From positions 3,100,001 through 3,164,000 of the forward strand of contig NZ_CP096276.1 in the NCBI RefSeq assembly GCF_024662235.1: a stretch of DNA of 64,000 nucleotides. Reading direction: 5' to 3'. How positions within the stretch are numbered: position 1 is the first letter of the stretch; the number at the start of each line of letters is the position of its first letter. The translations under genes and the position numbers were made by a program. The stretch comes from Pimelobacter simplex. GTDB lineage: Bacteria; Actinomycetota; Actinomycetes; Propionibacteriales; Nocardioidaceae. The notes beneath the pieces were generated by a model. That model was given only the letters and a program-made list of their open reading frames with translations. It ran no database searches and was not told the DNA's origin. Positions 36,398-45,919 of the stretch are shown one piece after another.

Positions 36398-38194
36398 TCA
36401 GCCGACGAGCTTGGGGCCGCTGCAGGTCGGGGTCGGCATGGCGAACACGTCGGCGCCGCCGACCTGCAGGCCGAGGAGCTTGCCGAGCGGGCCGATCAGC
36501 GCGGTCTGCAGGGTGCTCACGAGTGGGTTCACCAGCGCGCTGAGCAGGGTGCTCACCAGCGGCCGGAGCACGCTGTCGAAGACCGTGTTGAGCGGATCGG
36601 TGATGTGCCGCTCCTTCCAGCTGCCGAGGATCAGCAGCCCGTCCCAGTAGTGGAGCACCAGGTCGGTGTTGATCGCCGGGTCGATGCTGACCGGGCCGAT
36701 CAGGGCGCCCGAGCCGCTGCCGCTGGGCACCGTGTAGCCGCCGGGGATGGGCACGGTCACCGTCTTGTTGTAGCCCGAGAGCGACGGCGAGCCGGCGTTG
36801 ATCGAGACCGACGAGTCGAGCGTCAGGTACGGCGGCTTGAGCAGGCTGTTGAGCCCGAGCAGGCCCAGGATGCTGTCGAGCAGGCCGCCGACGGGATTGA
36901 CCCGCGCCTTGACCCCGGCACTCGCGGTGATGCTGATCCCGCCCACGACGCCGGACTTCAGCGCCACCTGGAGGCTGTCGGGCCCGTTGACGTTGCAGGT
37001 CACCTTGGTGAGCTTGGCGATCGCCTTGCCCAGGTCGATCGAGACGGCCAGGTCGATCGCGCCGACGTCGACCGAGGTGTCGAGCACCCCGACCCGGATC
37101 GACTGCGGGTTGATGTGCGCGTTGAGCCGCAGCGAGATCTGCGCCGTCTCTGACTCCGTGCCGACCGGGCCGCACTTGGGCTTCGGCGGCTCGATGACCG
37201 TCAGGCTGGTGGTCACGCTGGCCACGCCGGGCAGGGTGATCCCGAGGTTGGGGATCTCGACGGCGTGGTTCTTGTTGGCGACGAAGGCCGCGGTCGTGAT
37301 CAGGTCGAGCACGTTGAGCGAGGCGTCGAGCGCCGACGAGGCGCCCGGTGCCGCCTGGATCAGGTCGGCGATCGCGATCTTGGGCGTCGCGGCCGAGACC
37401 GTGATGGCGCGCAGGATGTTGGCGGCCGCCAGCTTGCCCTGGTTCTCCAGCACCTTGGCGGCGGCGACGAAGATCTTGGCGACCTCGACGCCGTCGAGCT
37501 TGAGCAGCTCGTCGACCGACCCGACGCCGAGCCCGCCGAGGTTGACGAGGTCGAGCAGCGAGACGTTGGCGCCGGCGAGCCCCTTGTAGCCGATCAGGTC
37601 GAGGTTGACGGTGCTCCCGAAGAGCGCGCTGAGGATCGGGTTGAGCAGCGTGCTCTGGCCGCTGTCGAGCGAGGCGATGAACGAGCCGACCCGGAAGCAG
37701 GCCGACTCCTCGTTGCGCGCCACGGCCGTGCGGGTCGCGCCGCCCTCGCTGACGCCGGTGAACCCGCTGAAGGCGAAGCCGGTCTGCGACTTGGCGGTCA
37801 CCTTGATCGCGGTGGGCACGGTGTCGGCGTTCGACGCGACCGTCGTCCAGGTGCCGGCCGTGCTGCCCGGGACGGCGAACGTCCACGAGACGTCCGCCGG
37901 CTTGAGCTCCCCACCGAGCGCGCTGCTGTTGCGCTGCAGGCTGAGCTTCTTGGCGTCGTCGAACGCGGTCGCCGTGTAGTCCTTCGCCTTGCGCCCGTCG
38001 AGCAGCCGCACCATGTCGAGCGCGACCATGTCGGCGACCGCCTGCACGTCCCGCCGTACGACGCGCTGCTGGCCGAGGTCCACCGCGAACGCCGCGGACA
38101 CCATGAGCACCACCGAGAGCAGCGCCGCGATGAGCACGGCGCTCGCGCCACGCTCGTCGCCGGCGTGAGGCCCCGTACGCCGTCGCGGCGCCAC
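36398..38194 (-). CDS. TadG-like secreted/membrane protein (paralogue 1)
   Basis: A 598-residue protein with the Tad-pilus-associated N-terminus: ERGASAVLIAALLSVVLMVSAAFAVDLG (membrane helix) and QQRVVRRDVQAVADMVALDMVR. The long extracellular part is rich in Val/Leu/Gly/Ser with few Cys, and ends in GADVFAMPTPTCSGPKLVG. It starts 1 bp after the TadE gene, so they form an operon. It is paralogous to the protein at 38784-40535. No Tad ATPase or pilin gene is present here. Confidence 0.72.
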   Translation of the reverse strand: MAPRRRTGPHAGDERGASAVLIAALLSVVLMVSAAFAVDLGQQRVVRRDVQAVADMVALDMVRLLDGRKAKDYTATAFDDAKKLSLQRNSSALGGELKPADVSWTFAVPGSTAGTWTTVASNADTVPTAIKVTAKSQTGFAFSGFTGVSEGGATRTAVARNEESACFRVGSFIASLDSGQSTLLNPILSALFGSTVNLDLIGYKGLAGANVSLLDLVNLGGLGVGSVDELLKLDGVEVAKIFVAAAKVLENQGKLAAANILRAITVSAATPKIAIADLIQAAPGASSALDASLNVLDLITTAAFVANKNHAVEIPNLGITLPGVASVTTSLTVIEPPKPKCGPVGTESETAQISLRLNAHINPQSIRVGVLDTSVDVGAIDLAVSIDLGKAIAKLTKVTCNVNGPDSLQVALKSGVVGGISITASAGVKARVNPVGGLLDSILGLLGLNSLLKPPYLTLDSSVSINAGSPSLSGYNKTVTVPIPGGYTVPSGSGSGALIGPVSIDPAINTDLVLHYWDGLLILGSWKERHITDPLNTVFDSVLRPLVSTLLSALVNPLVSTLQTALIGPLGKLLGLQVGGADVFAMPTPTCSGPKLVG

Positions 38195-38195
38195 G

Positions 38196-38627
38196 TCAGC
38201 TCACCCTCGCGACCGCGGTGTACTTCAGCTTGTCGGGGAGGATCAGCCCGAACCCGGGGATGATCCCCTTGTAGGCGATCTCGACCGTGACGGTCGCGCA
38301 CTGCTTGGAGGTCTCGCCGACGCAGGGCGCCAGGGTGACCTTGCAGTTGCTGGTGCAGGTCTTGCCCTGCGCGGACAGCGCGCCGCTGACGGCGCTCATC
38401 GCGGCGGTGGTCTTGTCGCTGTCGCTGCCGGTCGTGACCGCGGCGGCGCGGGCGCCCTCGGCGGCGGCCTGGCTGACGGACTGGCGGACGCTGAGCATGT
38501 CGCCGTAGTTGATGATCCCGACGACGATGATCATCAGCACCGGGAGGATCAGGGCGAACTCGACCGCCGCGGCACCCCGCGCGTCAGGGCGCGACGGAAC
38601 GCGCCTTCGCAGCACACAACGCCTCAT
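38196..38627 (-). CDS. TadE-like pilus assembly protein
   Basis: This 143-residue protein has a short basic N-terminus, then RGAAAVEFALILPVLMIIVVGIINYG, the TadE/Flp-type hydrophobic N-terminal helix with the conserved Glu, and a small extracellular domain with four Cys. TadE proteins are pseudopilins of tight-adherence systems. It is followed directly by the TadG-like gene. Confidence 0.85.
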   Translation of the reverse strand: MRRCVLRRRVPSRPDARGAAAVEFALILPVLMIIVVGIINYGDMLSVRQSVSQAAAEGARAAAVTTGSDSDKTTAAMSAVSGALSAQGKTCTSNCKVTLAPCVGETSKQCATVTVEIAYKGIIPGFGLILPDKLKYTAVARVS

Positions 38628-38783
38628 CGGCCGGCCTCCCCGCGCTCGCTCCCATGACGCCCCCGAGCGGCGTTGGGGACACAGTAGTGGCGGATCTCAC
38701 CGTCGGGGACGAATCCTGGGTCATTCGACCCGGACGAGCGAGCGGCCCTAGTCCGTTGGGACTACGGCGGCCCCCGAGCCGGG

Positions 38784-40535
38784 TCAGCCGACCAGCCGCG
38801 GCATGCCGCAGGTGACGCCCACGCCGTAGACGTCGGCACCGGCGAGGCGCAGCCCGATCATCCGGGCGACCGGCCCGATGAACTTCTCGTTGATGTTGTC
38901 GACCAGCGGCGTGAGCGACTTCTTCACGAAGCCCCCGGTGGCGACGACGAGCTCGTTGAGGATCGGGTTCGTCAGCGCGGTGACCTGGCTGAGCACCGGC
39001 ACCACCTTGCCGTTGAGCTTGACGCCGGTGATGGTCGGCACGACGCCCGCGACGTCGAGGAACACCGATCCGCCGGTGCTGACCGGCGTCTTGTCGTTGG
39101 GCGGGATCGCCACCGGAACCGTGCTGTGGGACGGCGTCCGGCTGGTGCCGATGGTGAGCTTGACGCCCACCTCGACGGAGATCTTGTTTCCCAGCGTGAG
39201 GATGTTGCCGAGCAGGTCGACCAGGACGCTGGTCAGGTTGAGACCGATCAGGTCGGTCAGCTTGACGTCACCGCCGGCGCTCAGGTCCACCGTCATCGTG
39301 TACGACGCCAGCCCGGTCGAGACGTCGACCCCGAAGCTCGACGGGTCGGCCAAGGTGCCGGCACCGCAGCGGATGCTCGGCGGCGCGACGAGAGCGCCCG
39401 TCCCGTCCCCCGCCACGACGGCGATCGAGCCCGTGCCCTTGGCCGTCTGGAGCGTGCCGATCCCCGCGACGTTGAGGCTGGGCAGGTTGGTGAAGGCGAT
39501 GCCGACGGCGCCGTCGAGCTGCGCCGTGCGGGCCGTCGCCTGCGTCGTGTTCGGCATCCCGCAGGCCAGCTCGGCAGCGGAGACGAGCGAGATCCCGCCG
39601 GTGAACTGGAAGCCCACGCCGGGCACCTGGGCCTGGATGTTGGGCACGCCGAGGAAGTACCTGCCGTTCGCGAGCCGGGCCGAGCCGACGATGTCGAGCA
39701 CGCTGAGCGCCACCTCGAGCGCCGCCCGGTCGGTCGGCGCGACGTGCAGGACGTTCGCGAGGTTGATCATCCCGACCGTCGCGGCGGTGCTCGACGAGGC
39801 GAGCTTGTTGAGCGCCTGGACGGCGACCGCGTTGGTACCGCCGCCCTCGCGGGTCAGCGCCTCGGCCGTCGCGCGGAGCAGGTCGGCGTACGCGATGCTG
39901 CCGGTCAGCAGGTGCTCGGGGCTGCCGATGCTGCTGACCGCCGTGAGCTGCGAGAGCCGTACGTCGGCGTCGGCGAGCGCGCGGTAGCTCACCAGGTCGA
40001 GGTTCACGCCCAGCAGGTCGTTGAGCGGAGCCAGGACCGTGCTGTCCCCCGACCGGATGGCGGCGGCGAACGTGCCCAGCCGGAAGCACGCGGTGGACGA
40101 GCTCGCCGCGACGGCCTGGCGGCGGGCCGAGCCGTGGTCGGTGCCCAGCACCGCGGCGAACGCGAAGTCGACGTCCGTGCGCGCGGCGACCTGCACGGCG
40201 CTCGGTACGCCGGTCGTGCGCTCCTCGAAGGCGCCGGCACTGTCGATCACGCCCAGCCGGTAGGTCAGCTCGGGCACGTCACGGCCGAGCACGGTCTGGT
40301 TGCGCTGCCGGCTCAGCGGCAGCTGCGCGTCGAGCACCGGGCGCAGCTGCTCGACGGTACGGCCGTCGATGCTGCGCGCGAGGTCGAGCGCGACCACGTC
40401 GGCCAGCGCCTGCACGTCCGAGCGCGCGACGCGCTGGAGCCCCAGGTCGACCGCGAACGCGGAGCTGACGAGCATGACCGACATCAGCAGCGTCGTGAGC
40501 AGCATGACCGCGCCGCGTTCGTCCGTACGTCGCAT
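38784..40535 (-). CDS. TadG-like secreted/membrane protein (paralogue 2)
   Basis: This 583-residue protein matches the layout of the other TadG-like protein: ERGAVMLLTTLLMSVMLVSSAFAVDLGLQRV, then ARSDVQALADVVALDLARSIDGR, a long extracellular region, and a C-terminus GADVYGVGVTCGMPRLVG. ATG 40535 follows GGGGGAGG. Shared blocks include ACFR(V/L)G(S/T)F near residue 165 and NLDL(I/V) nearby. Its role is unknown, probably in surface structure. Confidence 0.72.
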   Translation of the reverse strand: MRRTDERGAVMLLTTLLMSVMLVSSAFAVDLGLQRVARSDVQALADVVALDLARSIDGRTVEQLRPVLDAQLPLSRQRNQTVLGRDVPELTYRLGVIDSAGAFEERTTGVPSAVQVAARTDVDFAFAAVLGTDHGSARRQAVAASSSTACFRLGTFAAAIRSGDSTVLAPLNDLLGVNLDLVSYRALADADVRLSQLTAVSSIGSPEHLLTGSIAYADLLRATAEALTREGGGTNAVAVQALNKLASSSTAATVGMINLANVLHVAPTDRAALEVALSVLDIVGSARLANGRYFLGVPNIQAQVPGVGFQFTGGISLVSAAELACGMPNTTQATARTAQLDGAVGIAFTNLPSLNVAGIGTLQTAKGTGSIAVVAGDGTGALVAPPSIRCGAGTLADPSSFGVDVSTGLASYTMTVDLSAGGDVKLTDLIGLNLTSVLVDLLGNILTLGNKISVEVGVKLTIGTSRTPSHSTVPVAIPPNDKTPVSTGGSVFLDVAGVVPTITGVKLNGKVVPVLSQVTALTNPILNELVVATGGFVKKSLTPLVDNINEKFIGPVARMIGLRLAGADVYGVGVTCGMPRLVG

Positions 40536-40666
40536 GGCGCCTCCCCCGCTGCCTGCCACGACGCAGGCGCTCGCCCCCCGAGCACCTGTCACGGACAGTG
40601 TCGGCCGCGGGAGGCCGGAACGGAGCGGTGTGCGCCGAACTCAGGACGTAGGTCCCGGCGCCCGTC

Positions 40667-40975
40667 CTAGGACTTGGGGAGCTCCAGGTCGGAGGTGGCG
40701 AGCTCCTCGACGTTGACGTCCTTGAAGGTCAGCACCTTGACGTTCTTGGCGAAGCGCGCGGGGCGGTACATGTCCCACACCCAGGCGTCGGTGATGGTGA
40801 CCTCGAAGAACACGTCGCCGCCCTCGGAGCGGGCCTTCACGTCGACGGTGTTGCAGAGGTAGAAGCGGCGGTCGGTCTCGACCACGTACTTGAAGATGCC
40901 GACGACGTCCCGGTACTCCCGGTAGAGGTTCAGCTCCTGCTCGGTCTCGTACTTCTCGAGCTCCTCGGCACTCAC
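40667..40975 (-). CDS. DUF2469 family protein
   Basis: A conserved actinobacterial 102-residue protein found next to rnhB. It begins MSAEELEKYETEQELNLYREY and contains YVVETDRRFYLCNTVDVK and FFEVTITDAWVWDMYRP. GTG 40975 fits the usual family start. Function unknown. Confidence 0.92.
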   Translation of the reverse strand: MSAEELEKYETEQELNLYREYRDVVGIFKYVVETDRRFYLCNTVDVKARSEGGDVFFEVTITDAWVWDMYRPARFAKNVKVLTFKDVNVEELATSDLELPKS

Positions 40976-40985
40976 GGGACCAACC

Positions 40986-41663
40986 CTAGCCCTCGTCACC
41001 CGGCAGCGGCTCCAGTCCCGCCGCGCGTCGTACGTTGACGAACCGCATCCGGTGCACCGGCGAGGGGCCGTGCTCCTCGAGGGCGGCGGTGTGGGTGGCC
41101 GTGATGTAGCCCTTGTGGGTCTTGAAGTCGTACGCCGGCCACTGCTCGTCGAGCTCGACCATCATCCGGTCGCGGGTGACCTTGGCGAGCACCGATGCCG
41201 CGGCGACGCAGGCCGCGACCCGGTCGCCCTTCCAGACCGCGAGGCCGGGCACGCCCAGGCCGTCGACGGGGAACCCGTCCGTCAGCACGTACGACGCGGG
41301 CAGGGCCAGCTTGGCGACCGCACGGCGCAGCGCCTCGACGTTGGCGACGTGCATCCCGAGCCGGTCGCACTCGTCGTGCGGGATCACCACCACGGACCAG
41401 GCCAGCGCGCGCCGCACGATCTGGTCGTAGCAGCGCTCGCGGGCCGCGGCGGTGAGGAGCTTGGAGTCGGCCAGGCCCGGCACGATCCCGGCCTTGCCGG
41501 CGGGCAGGATGGCCGCGCCGGCCACCAGGGGCCCGGCGCAGGCACCGCGGCCGGCCTCGTCGACGCCGGCGACGGGCTCGAAGCCGTGCCGGCGCAGCGC
41601 CCGCTCGTAGCCGTAGAGGCCGGCGTCGCGCCGTACCGTCGCGCCCTTGGGCAGGGTGGACAT
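40986..41663 (-). CDS. rnhB: ribonuclease HII
   Basis: RNase HII removes ribonucleotides from DNA. The 225-residue protein has GVDEAGRGACAGPLVAGA with the catalytic DE, LADSKLLTAAAR, DGFPV and ASVLAKVTRDRMM. ATG 41663 follows GGAGGGGCGGAGG. It lies 14 bp after lepB and 10 bp before the DUF2469 gene. Confidence 0.95.
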   Translation of the reverse strand: MSTLPKGATVRRDAGLYGYERALRRHGFEPVAGVDEAGRGACAGPLVAGAAILPAGKAGIVPGLADSKLLTAAARERCYDQIVRRALAWSVVVIPHDECDRLGMHVANVEALRRAVAKLALPASYVLTDGFPVDGLGVPGLAVWKGDRVAACVAAASVLAKVTRDRMMVELDEQWPAYDFKTHKGYITATHTAALEEHGPSPVHRMRFVNVRRAAGLEPLPGDEG

Positions 41664-41677
41664 GCCCTCCGCCCCTC

Positions 41678-42553
41678 CTAGGTCCCGGGGACCGCGTCGG
41701 CCTTCTCGGCCTTCTTGACCAGGTCGGCCGGCGGGCTGTCCGGGATGGCGTCGAAGGTGTCGGGGCGGGTGATCCAGCGCCAGCGGTCGCGCGGCCAGAT
41801 CAGGGTGAAGACCTTGCCGACGACCAGGCTCTTGTCGACCCAGGGACTCTGGGTGCACGGATCGTCGTCCGGCGAGCACAGGTGGGCCCGGGAGTCGGCC
41901 GAGTGGGCACGGTTGTCGCCGAGCACGAGCAGCTTGCCCTTGGGGATCGGGCCGATGATCCAGTCGCAGGGACCCGACAGGGCGGAGTCCTTGGTGATCG
42001 ACCAGTCGTCGAAGAGCGCCGCGTGGCACTCACCCGGGTCCTTGTTGAGGTAGGGCTCGTCGAGCGGCTTGCCGTTGATCTTGATCCGGCCCTGCTTGTC
42101 GCAGCACTCGATGACATCGCCCTCGGTGCCGATGACGCGCTTCACCAGGTGGCCGCCGGTCGGGTACAGGCCGACCTTGGAGAGCAGGTTGGCGATGCCG
42201 GTGGGGCCCTGCTCGTCGGAGGGGCCGAGCCACTGGCCCGGGTCCTCGAAGACGACGACGTCCCCGCGCTGGGGGGAGCCGCCGAACCAGTAGGAGACCT
42301 TCTGCACGAGGATCCGGTCGTTCTTGACCAGACCCGGCTCCATCGACTCCGACGGGATGTAGAACGCCTGGACGAACAGCGCCTTGATCACGATCGCCAG
42401 ACCGAGGGCCACGACGAGCAGCAGGATGCTCTCCTGCCAGACCGGGAGGTGCTTGCGCTCCCGCTTCGCGGGGGCCGCGTCGTCTGCCGCGTCGTCCTCC
42501 GCAGCGGCCGGCGCCTGGTCGGCGGGTTCCGGCGGCGTCTCGTCGTTCGTCAC
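41678..42553 (-). CDS. lepB: signal peptidase I
   Basis: LepB cleaves signal peptides at the outer face of the membrane. The 291-residue protein has an acidic cytoplasmic N-terminus, one membrane helix (about 48-70), the catalytic Ser in IPSESMEPGL and Lys in LVKRVIGTEGD, and GDNRAHSADSR. The GTG start at 42553 lacks a visible ribosome binding site. It sits between rplS and rnhB as usual. Confidence 0.93.
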   Translation of the reverse strand: MTNDETPPEPADQAPAAAEDDAADDAAPAKRERKHLPVWQESILLLVVALGLAIVIKALFVQAFYIPSESMEPGLVKNDRILVQKVSYWFGGSPQRGDVVVFEDPGQWLGPSDEQGPTGIANLLSKVGLYPTGGHLVKRVIGTEGDVIECCDKQGRIKINGKPLDEPYLNKDPGECHAALFDDWSITKDSALSGPCDWIIGPIPKGKLLVLGDNRAHSADSRAHLCSPDDDPCTQSPWVDKSLVVGKVFTLIWPRDRWRWITRPDTFDAIPDSPPADLVKKAEKADAVPGT

Positions 42554-42590
42554 AAGGTGCGAGTCTAGGAGGCGGCCCCAGCAGGAACGA

Positions 42591-42625
42591 CGAAGGCCCG
42601 ACCTGGAGTCCAGGTCGGGCCTTCG
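42591..42625 (-). terminator. hairpin terminator after rplS
   Basis: Two 17-bp arms (42591-42607 and 42609-42625) are perfectly complementary around a single G, giving an almost continuous palindrome 17 bp after the rplS stop. There is no T run on the minus strand, as is common in actinobacteria. Confidence 0.8.
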
Positions 42626-42641
42626 GCAGGGCGGGAGAGGC

Positions 42642-43004
42642 TCAGGCCTCCCGGCGCTCCTTGATCTTGGCGGCCTTGCCGCGCAGGTTGCGCAGGTAGT
42701 AGAGCTTGGCGCGACGAACGTCACCGCGGGTGACGACCTCGATGGACTCGAAGATCGGCGAGTGGAGCGGGAAGGTCCGCTCGACACCGACGCCGAAGGA
42801 GACCTTGCGGACGGTGAAGGTACGGCCGATGCCGGAACCGTGGACCCGGATCACGACGCCCTGGAAGACCTGGACGCGGGACCGGCTGCCCTCGATGACC
42901 TTGACGTGGACCTTGACGGTGTCACCGGCGCGGAAGGCCGGGACGTCGTCGCGCTTGACGGCGTTGCCGAGCTCGGTCACCACGGCGGGGCTGGGGTTGC
43001 TCAT
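42642..43004 (-). CDS. rplS: 50S ribosomal protein L19
   Basis: L19 lies at the 30S-50S interface. The 120-residue protein has [39 protein letters not shown] and [24 protein letters not shown] 43004 follows GAGGAGA. A 144-bp leader separates it from trmD, in which I see no defined structure. Confidence 0.97.
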   Translation of the reverse strand: MSNPSPAVVTELGNAVKRDDVPAFRAGDTVKVHVKVIEGSRSRVQVFQGVVIRVHGSGIGRTFTVRKVSFGVGVERTFPLHSPIFESIEVVTRGDVRRAKLYYLRNLRGKAAKIKERREA

Positions 43005-43148
43005 GATTCTCCTCGCGAATGCGCACAGGTCAGCCGCGGAACAGTGGGTGGAAACGGATCGAGGCGACACGGTCGGCGGTTCCCCTGTGGCAGAAGCGTC
43101 CGCGTCACCGACTGACGATCCTCCCACAGCAGCCCGGGGCCGCGGAAA

Positions 43149-44318
43149 TCAGCGCTCGCGACGCTTGGTGAGCACCACGGCACCCGGGGGCGAGGGCAGG
43201 TCCGTGCGCAGCCGGAAGCCGGCCTTCTTGTACATCCGCTGGTTGCGGGCGCTGGCCGCCCCCGTGAACAGCACGTACGACGTCGCCGCGGCCGGCGCGA
43301 CCGCCTGGATGTGCTCCAGCAGCACCCGGCCGAGCCCGGAGCCCTGGAGGTCGGGGGCGACCATGATCCGGCCGATGTCCCAGCGGTCCCCGGCCTCGCC
43401 CTCGAGGCGTCCGCGGACGGCGGCGACCAGGCGCCCGGCGCGTCGGACGACATAGGTGTCCCACTCCCCCAGCCAGGCCCGGACGTCGTCGAGCGACTCG
43501 TGCAGCGCGGGGATGTCGAGCATGTCGTTGGCGATCGCCTCCTGGACCCAGCAGGCGCGCTGCAGGGTGAGCAGCTCGCCCGCGTCGCCGGGGACCGCGC
43601 GGACGATCGGGGTGCCGTCGTCGAGGACGGACGGCGTGAGGAGGTCGGGGCGGCGCTCGGCCGTGCGGCGTACGGCCTCGGCGTGGCGCCAGCGGGCGAT
43701 CGCGCCGTGGTCGCCGCTGAGCAGGACGTCGGGGACGTCGCGGCCCTGCCAGGTGCGGGGCTTGGTGTAGACGGGGTACTCCAGCAGCCCGCCGGACTCG
43801 GCGGCGTGGGACTCCTCGACCAGCGAGGCGGCGTTGCCCATGAACCCCGGCAGCAGGCGGACGACGGCCTCGGTCACCGCGAGCGCCGCCACCTCACCGC
43901 CGTTGAGGACGTAGTCGCCCAGGCTGATCTCGCGGACCTCGGCGATCTCGCGGGCGTGGTCGATCACCCGCTGGTCGATGCCCTCGTAGCGACCACAGGC
44001 GAAGACCAGGTGCTCACGGGTGGACAGCTCCTCGGCGAGACGCTGGTCGAAGCGCTCACCGGAGGGGGTGGTGAACACGACCGTGATGCCCGGGCGGACC
44101 ACCGCGGCGAGGGCCTCGCCCCACGGCTCCGGCTTCATCACCATGCCGGCGCCACCGCCGTAGGGGGTGTCGTCGACGGTGCGGTGCCGGTCGTGGGTCC
44201 AGCCGCGCAGGTCGTGGACGCCGAGCTCGAGCAGTCCGCTCGCCGCGGCCTTGCCGGGCAGCGAGAGCTCGAGCGGCGCGAAGAAGTCCGGGAAGATCGT
44301 GAGGTAGTCGAGCCTCAC
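43149..44318 (-). CDS. trmD: tRNA (guanine37-N1)-methyltransferase fused to a GNAT domain
   Basis: Residues 1 to about 230 are TrmD, which makes m1G37: [58 protein letters not shown]. Residues about 240-389 form a GNAT acetyltransferase domain with [20 protein letters not shown] as acetyl-CoA loop. Normal TrmD is about 240-270 residues. The GTG start overlaps the rimM stop (GTGA). The target of the acetyltransferase part is unknown. Confidence 0.92.
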   Translation of the reverse strand: MRLDYLTIFPDFFAPLELSLPGKAAASGLLELGVHDLRGWTHDRHRTVDDTPYGGGAGMVMKPEPWGEALAAVVRPGITVVFTTPSGERFDQRLAEELSTREHLVFACGRYEGIDQRVIDHAREIAEVREISLGDYVLNGGEVAALAVTEAVVRLLPGFMGNAASLVEESHAAESGGLLEYPVYTKPRTWQGRDVPDVLLSGDHGAIARWRHAEAVRRTAERRPDLLTPSVLDDGTPIVRAVPGDAGELLTLQRACWVQEAIANDMLDIPALHESLDDVRAWLGEWDTYVVRRAGRLVAAVRGRLEGEAGDRWDIGRIMVAPDLQGSGLGRVLLEHIQAVAPAAATSYVLFTGAASARNQRMYKKAGFRLRTDLPSPPGAVVLTKRRER

Positions 44319-44893
44319 GCCTCGGCCCCGTCCGCGTCGTCCGCCTCGTCGGGGAAGGGCGTGACCAGGCCCGGGCGGTCGGCGACGACGACCCGGCCGC
44401 CGGCCACGTCGACCTCGGGGACCAGCGCGCTGACGAACGGGACCAGCGCCTCGCGCCGGTCGAGGGTCTTGACCCGCAGCAGGTCCTGGGCGCCGTGGGT
44501 CAGCCCGGCGACCTCGCCGAGGTGGGTGCCCTCGACGTCGTAGACCGCGAGGCCGATCAGCTGGTGGTCGTAGAACTCGTCGGGGTCCTCGGGCGTCTCG
44601 TCCGCCGGTACGGCGGCCCGCAGCACCACGCCGCGCGCCGCCTCGGCCGCGGTGCGGTCGCCGAGCTCGGCGAAGGTCGCGAGCAGCACGCCCTGGTGCC
44701 AGCGGGTCCGGCTCACGGTGAGCGTGCGCGCCGCGAACGCCGAGCCCCGGGGGGCCTCGGCCTGGAGCACCGCGCCGTCGGCGTACCGGCGCTCGGGCTC
44801 GTCGCTGCGGACGTCGACCGTCACCTCGCCACGGATGCCGTGCGGCTTGCCGATCCGGCCGACGACGACCTCGATGCTCTCCACGAGCACCAT
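44315..44893 (-). CDS. rimM: 16S rRNA processing protein RimM
   Basis: RimM assists maturation of the 30S head. The 192-residue protein has [18 protein letters not shown] at the start, then the PRC-barrel part [15 protein letters not shown] and [19 protein letters not shown] 44893 ([10 protein letters not shown]) was chosen; further upstream in the frame lies the hairpin at 44908-44939. No good ribosome binding site is visible. Confidence 0.93.
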   Translation of the reverse strand: MVLVESIEVVVGRIGKPHGIRGEVTVDVRSDEPERRYADGAVLQAEAPRGSAFAARTLTVSRTRWHQGVLLATFAELGDRTAAEAARGVVLRAAVPADETPEDPDEFYDHQLIGLAVYDVEGTHLGEVAGLTHGAQDLLRVKTLDRREALVPFVSALVPEVDVAGGRVVVADRPGLVTPFPDEADDADGAEA

Positions 44894-44907
44894 TGTCCCG
44901 GAAATGC

Positions 44908-44939
44908 GAGCAGCCCCGCACATCGGTGCGGGGCTGCTC
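44908..44939 (-). terminator. strong hairpin directly upstream of rimM
   Basis: A perfect 14-bp stem with an ATCG loop (44908-44921 with 44926-44939) lies between the KH gene and rimM, ending 15 bases before the rimM start codon. It may terminate the rpsP-khpA transcript or act as an attenuator. The sequence after it has only TTT on the minus strand. Confidence 0.7.
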
Positions 44940-45018
44940 AGGCCGGCAGCGCGGCGGGAGGCACCCGACGGCAGCTTGCTGCCCCCTGCAGTGCCGGAGA
45001 CGCGCTCGGCCAAAAGTG

Positions 45019-45258
45019 CTAGCGGCGGTCGGTGTCGACGAAGTCGATCCGGGTGCCGCTGTTGCCGGCGATCGCGGAGACCACGGTGCGGAAGGCAGTG
45101 GCCGTACGGCCGCCCCGACCGATCACCTTGCCGAGGTCGTCGGGGTGCACCCGGACCTCGAGCACGGACCCGCGCCGCAGCTGCTTGTCGCGCACGACCA
45201 CGTCGTCGGGGTGGTCGACCACTCCGCGGACGAGGTGCTCCAGCGCGTCAGCGAGCAT
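45019..45258 (-). CDS. KH-domain RNA-binding protein KhpA
   Basis: This 79-residue single KH domain protein has the GXXG loop in [15 protein letters not shown]. It matches the small KH protein (KhpA/YlqC) that follows rpsP in most Gram-positive genomes and binds RNA with KhpB. It lies 4 bp after rpsP. Confidence 0.95.
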   Translation of the reverse strand: MLADALEHLVRGVVDHPDDVVVRDKQLRRGSVLEVRVHPDDLGKVIGRGGRTATAFRTVVSAIAGNSGTRIDFVDTDRR

Positions 45259-45262
45259 CGGC

Positions 45263-45754
45263 TCAGGCCTCCTCGGCGGGAGCCTCGGCCTCGGCGGCCG
45301 GCTCCTCGGCGGGGGTCTCGGCAGCAGCCTCGGCGGGCTTCTCCTCGGCCTTCTCCACCTTCTCGGCCTTCTTGTCGGCCTTCTTGGTCACCGCCGCGCC
45401 CTTGGGCTCGTTGGCGGCCTCCTTGAGGGCCTCGTTGAAGATCTCGAGCTTGTCGCGCTTGGGCTCCTTGACCTTGAGGGTGCCCTCAGCGCCGTCGATG
45501 CCCTTGAACTTCTGCCAGTCACCGGTGATCTTGAGGATCGCCTCGACGGCCTCGGACGGCTGCGCGCCGACGCCCAGCCAGTACTGCGCCCGCTCGGAGA
45601 CGACGTCGATGTACGACGGGTCCTCCTTGGGGTGGTACTTGCCGATCTCCTCGATCACCGCGCCGTCGCGCTTCTTGCGCGAGTCGACGATGACGATGCG
45701 GTACTGCGGGACCCGGACCTTGCCCAGGCGCTTCAGACGGATCTTGACGGCCAC
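45263..45754 (-). CDS. rpsP: 30S ribosomal protein S16
   Basis: S16 is a small-subunit assembly protein. Residues 1 to about 90 are typical ([29 protein letters not shown]). The protein runs to 163 residues with a Lys/Ala/Glu tail rich in KKAEK and PAEEPAAE units, against a usual length of about 80-90. GTG 45754 follows AAGGAGA. Confidence 0.96.
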   Translation of the reverse strand: MAVKIRLKRLGKVRVPQYRIVIVDSRKKRDGAVIEEIGKYHPKEDPSYIDVVSERAQYWLGVGAQPSEAVEAILKITGDWQKFKGIDGAEGTLKVKEPKRDKLEIFNEALKEAANEPKGAAVTKKADKKAEKVEKAEEKPAEAAAETPAEEPAAEAEAPAEEA

Positions 45755-45919
45755 GTTTGTGGTGTCTCCTTGAGATTTCGTGGTGGGTGAGGCGCGGGCG
45801 ACCAGGTGGGGAAACACCGGGGCCCGGACTCGATGGGCGCCGCACCGACCGGTTGAGAGGGACCGGATGGCGCAGAACTCAAGGATCAAGTCTGCCACGG
45901 GGGTGCGCCGAGGCTGAAA

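Noticed and set aside
38628..38783. Flp-type pilin gene in the gap before tadE
   Set aside because: No short frame with a pilin-like hydrophobic N-terminus is visible in this 156-bp spacer.
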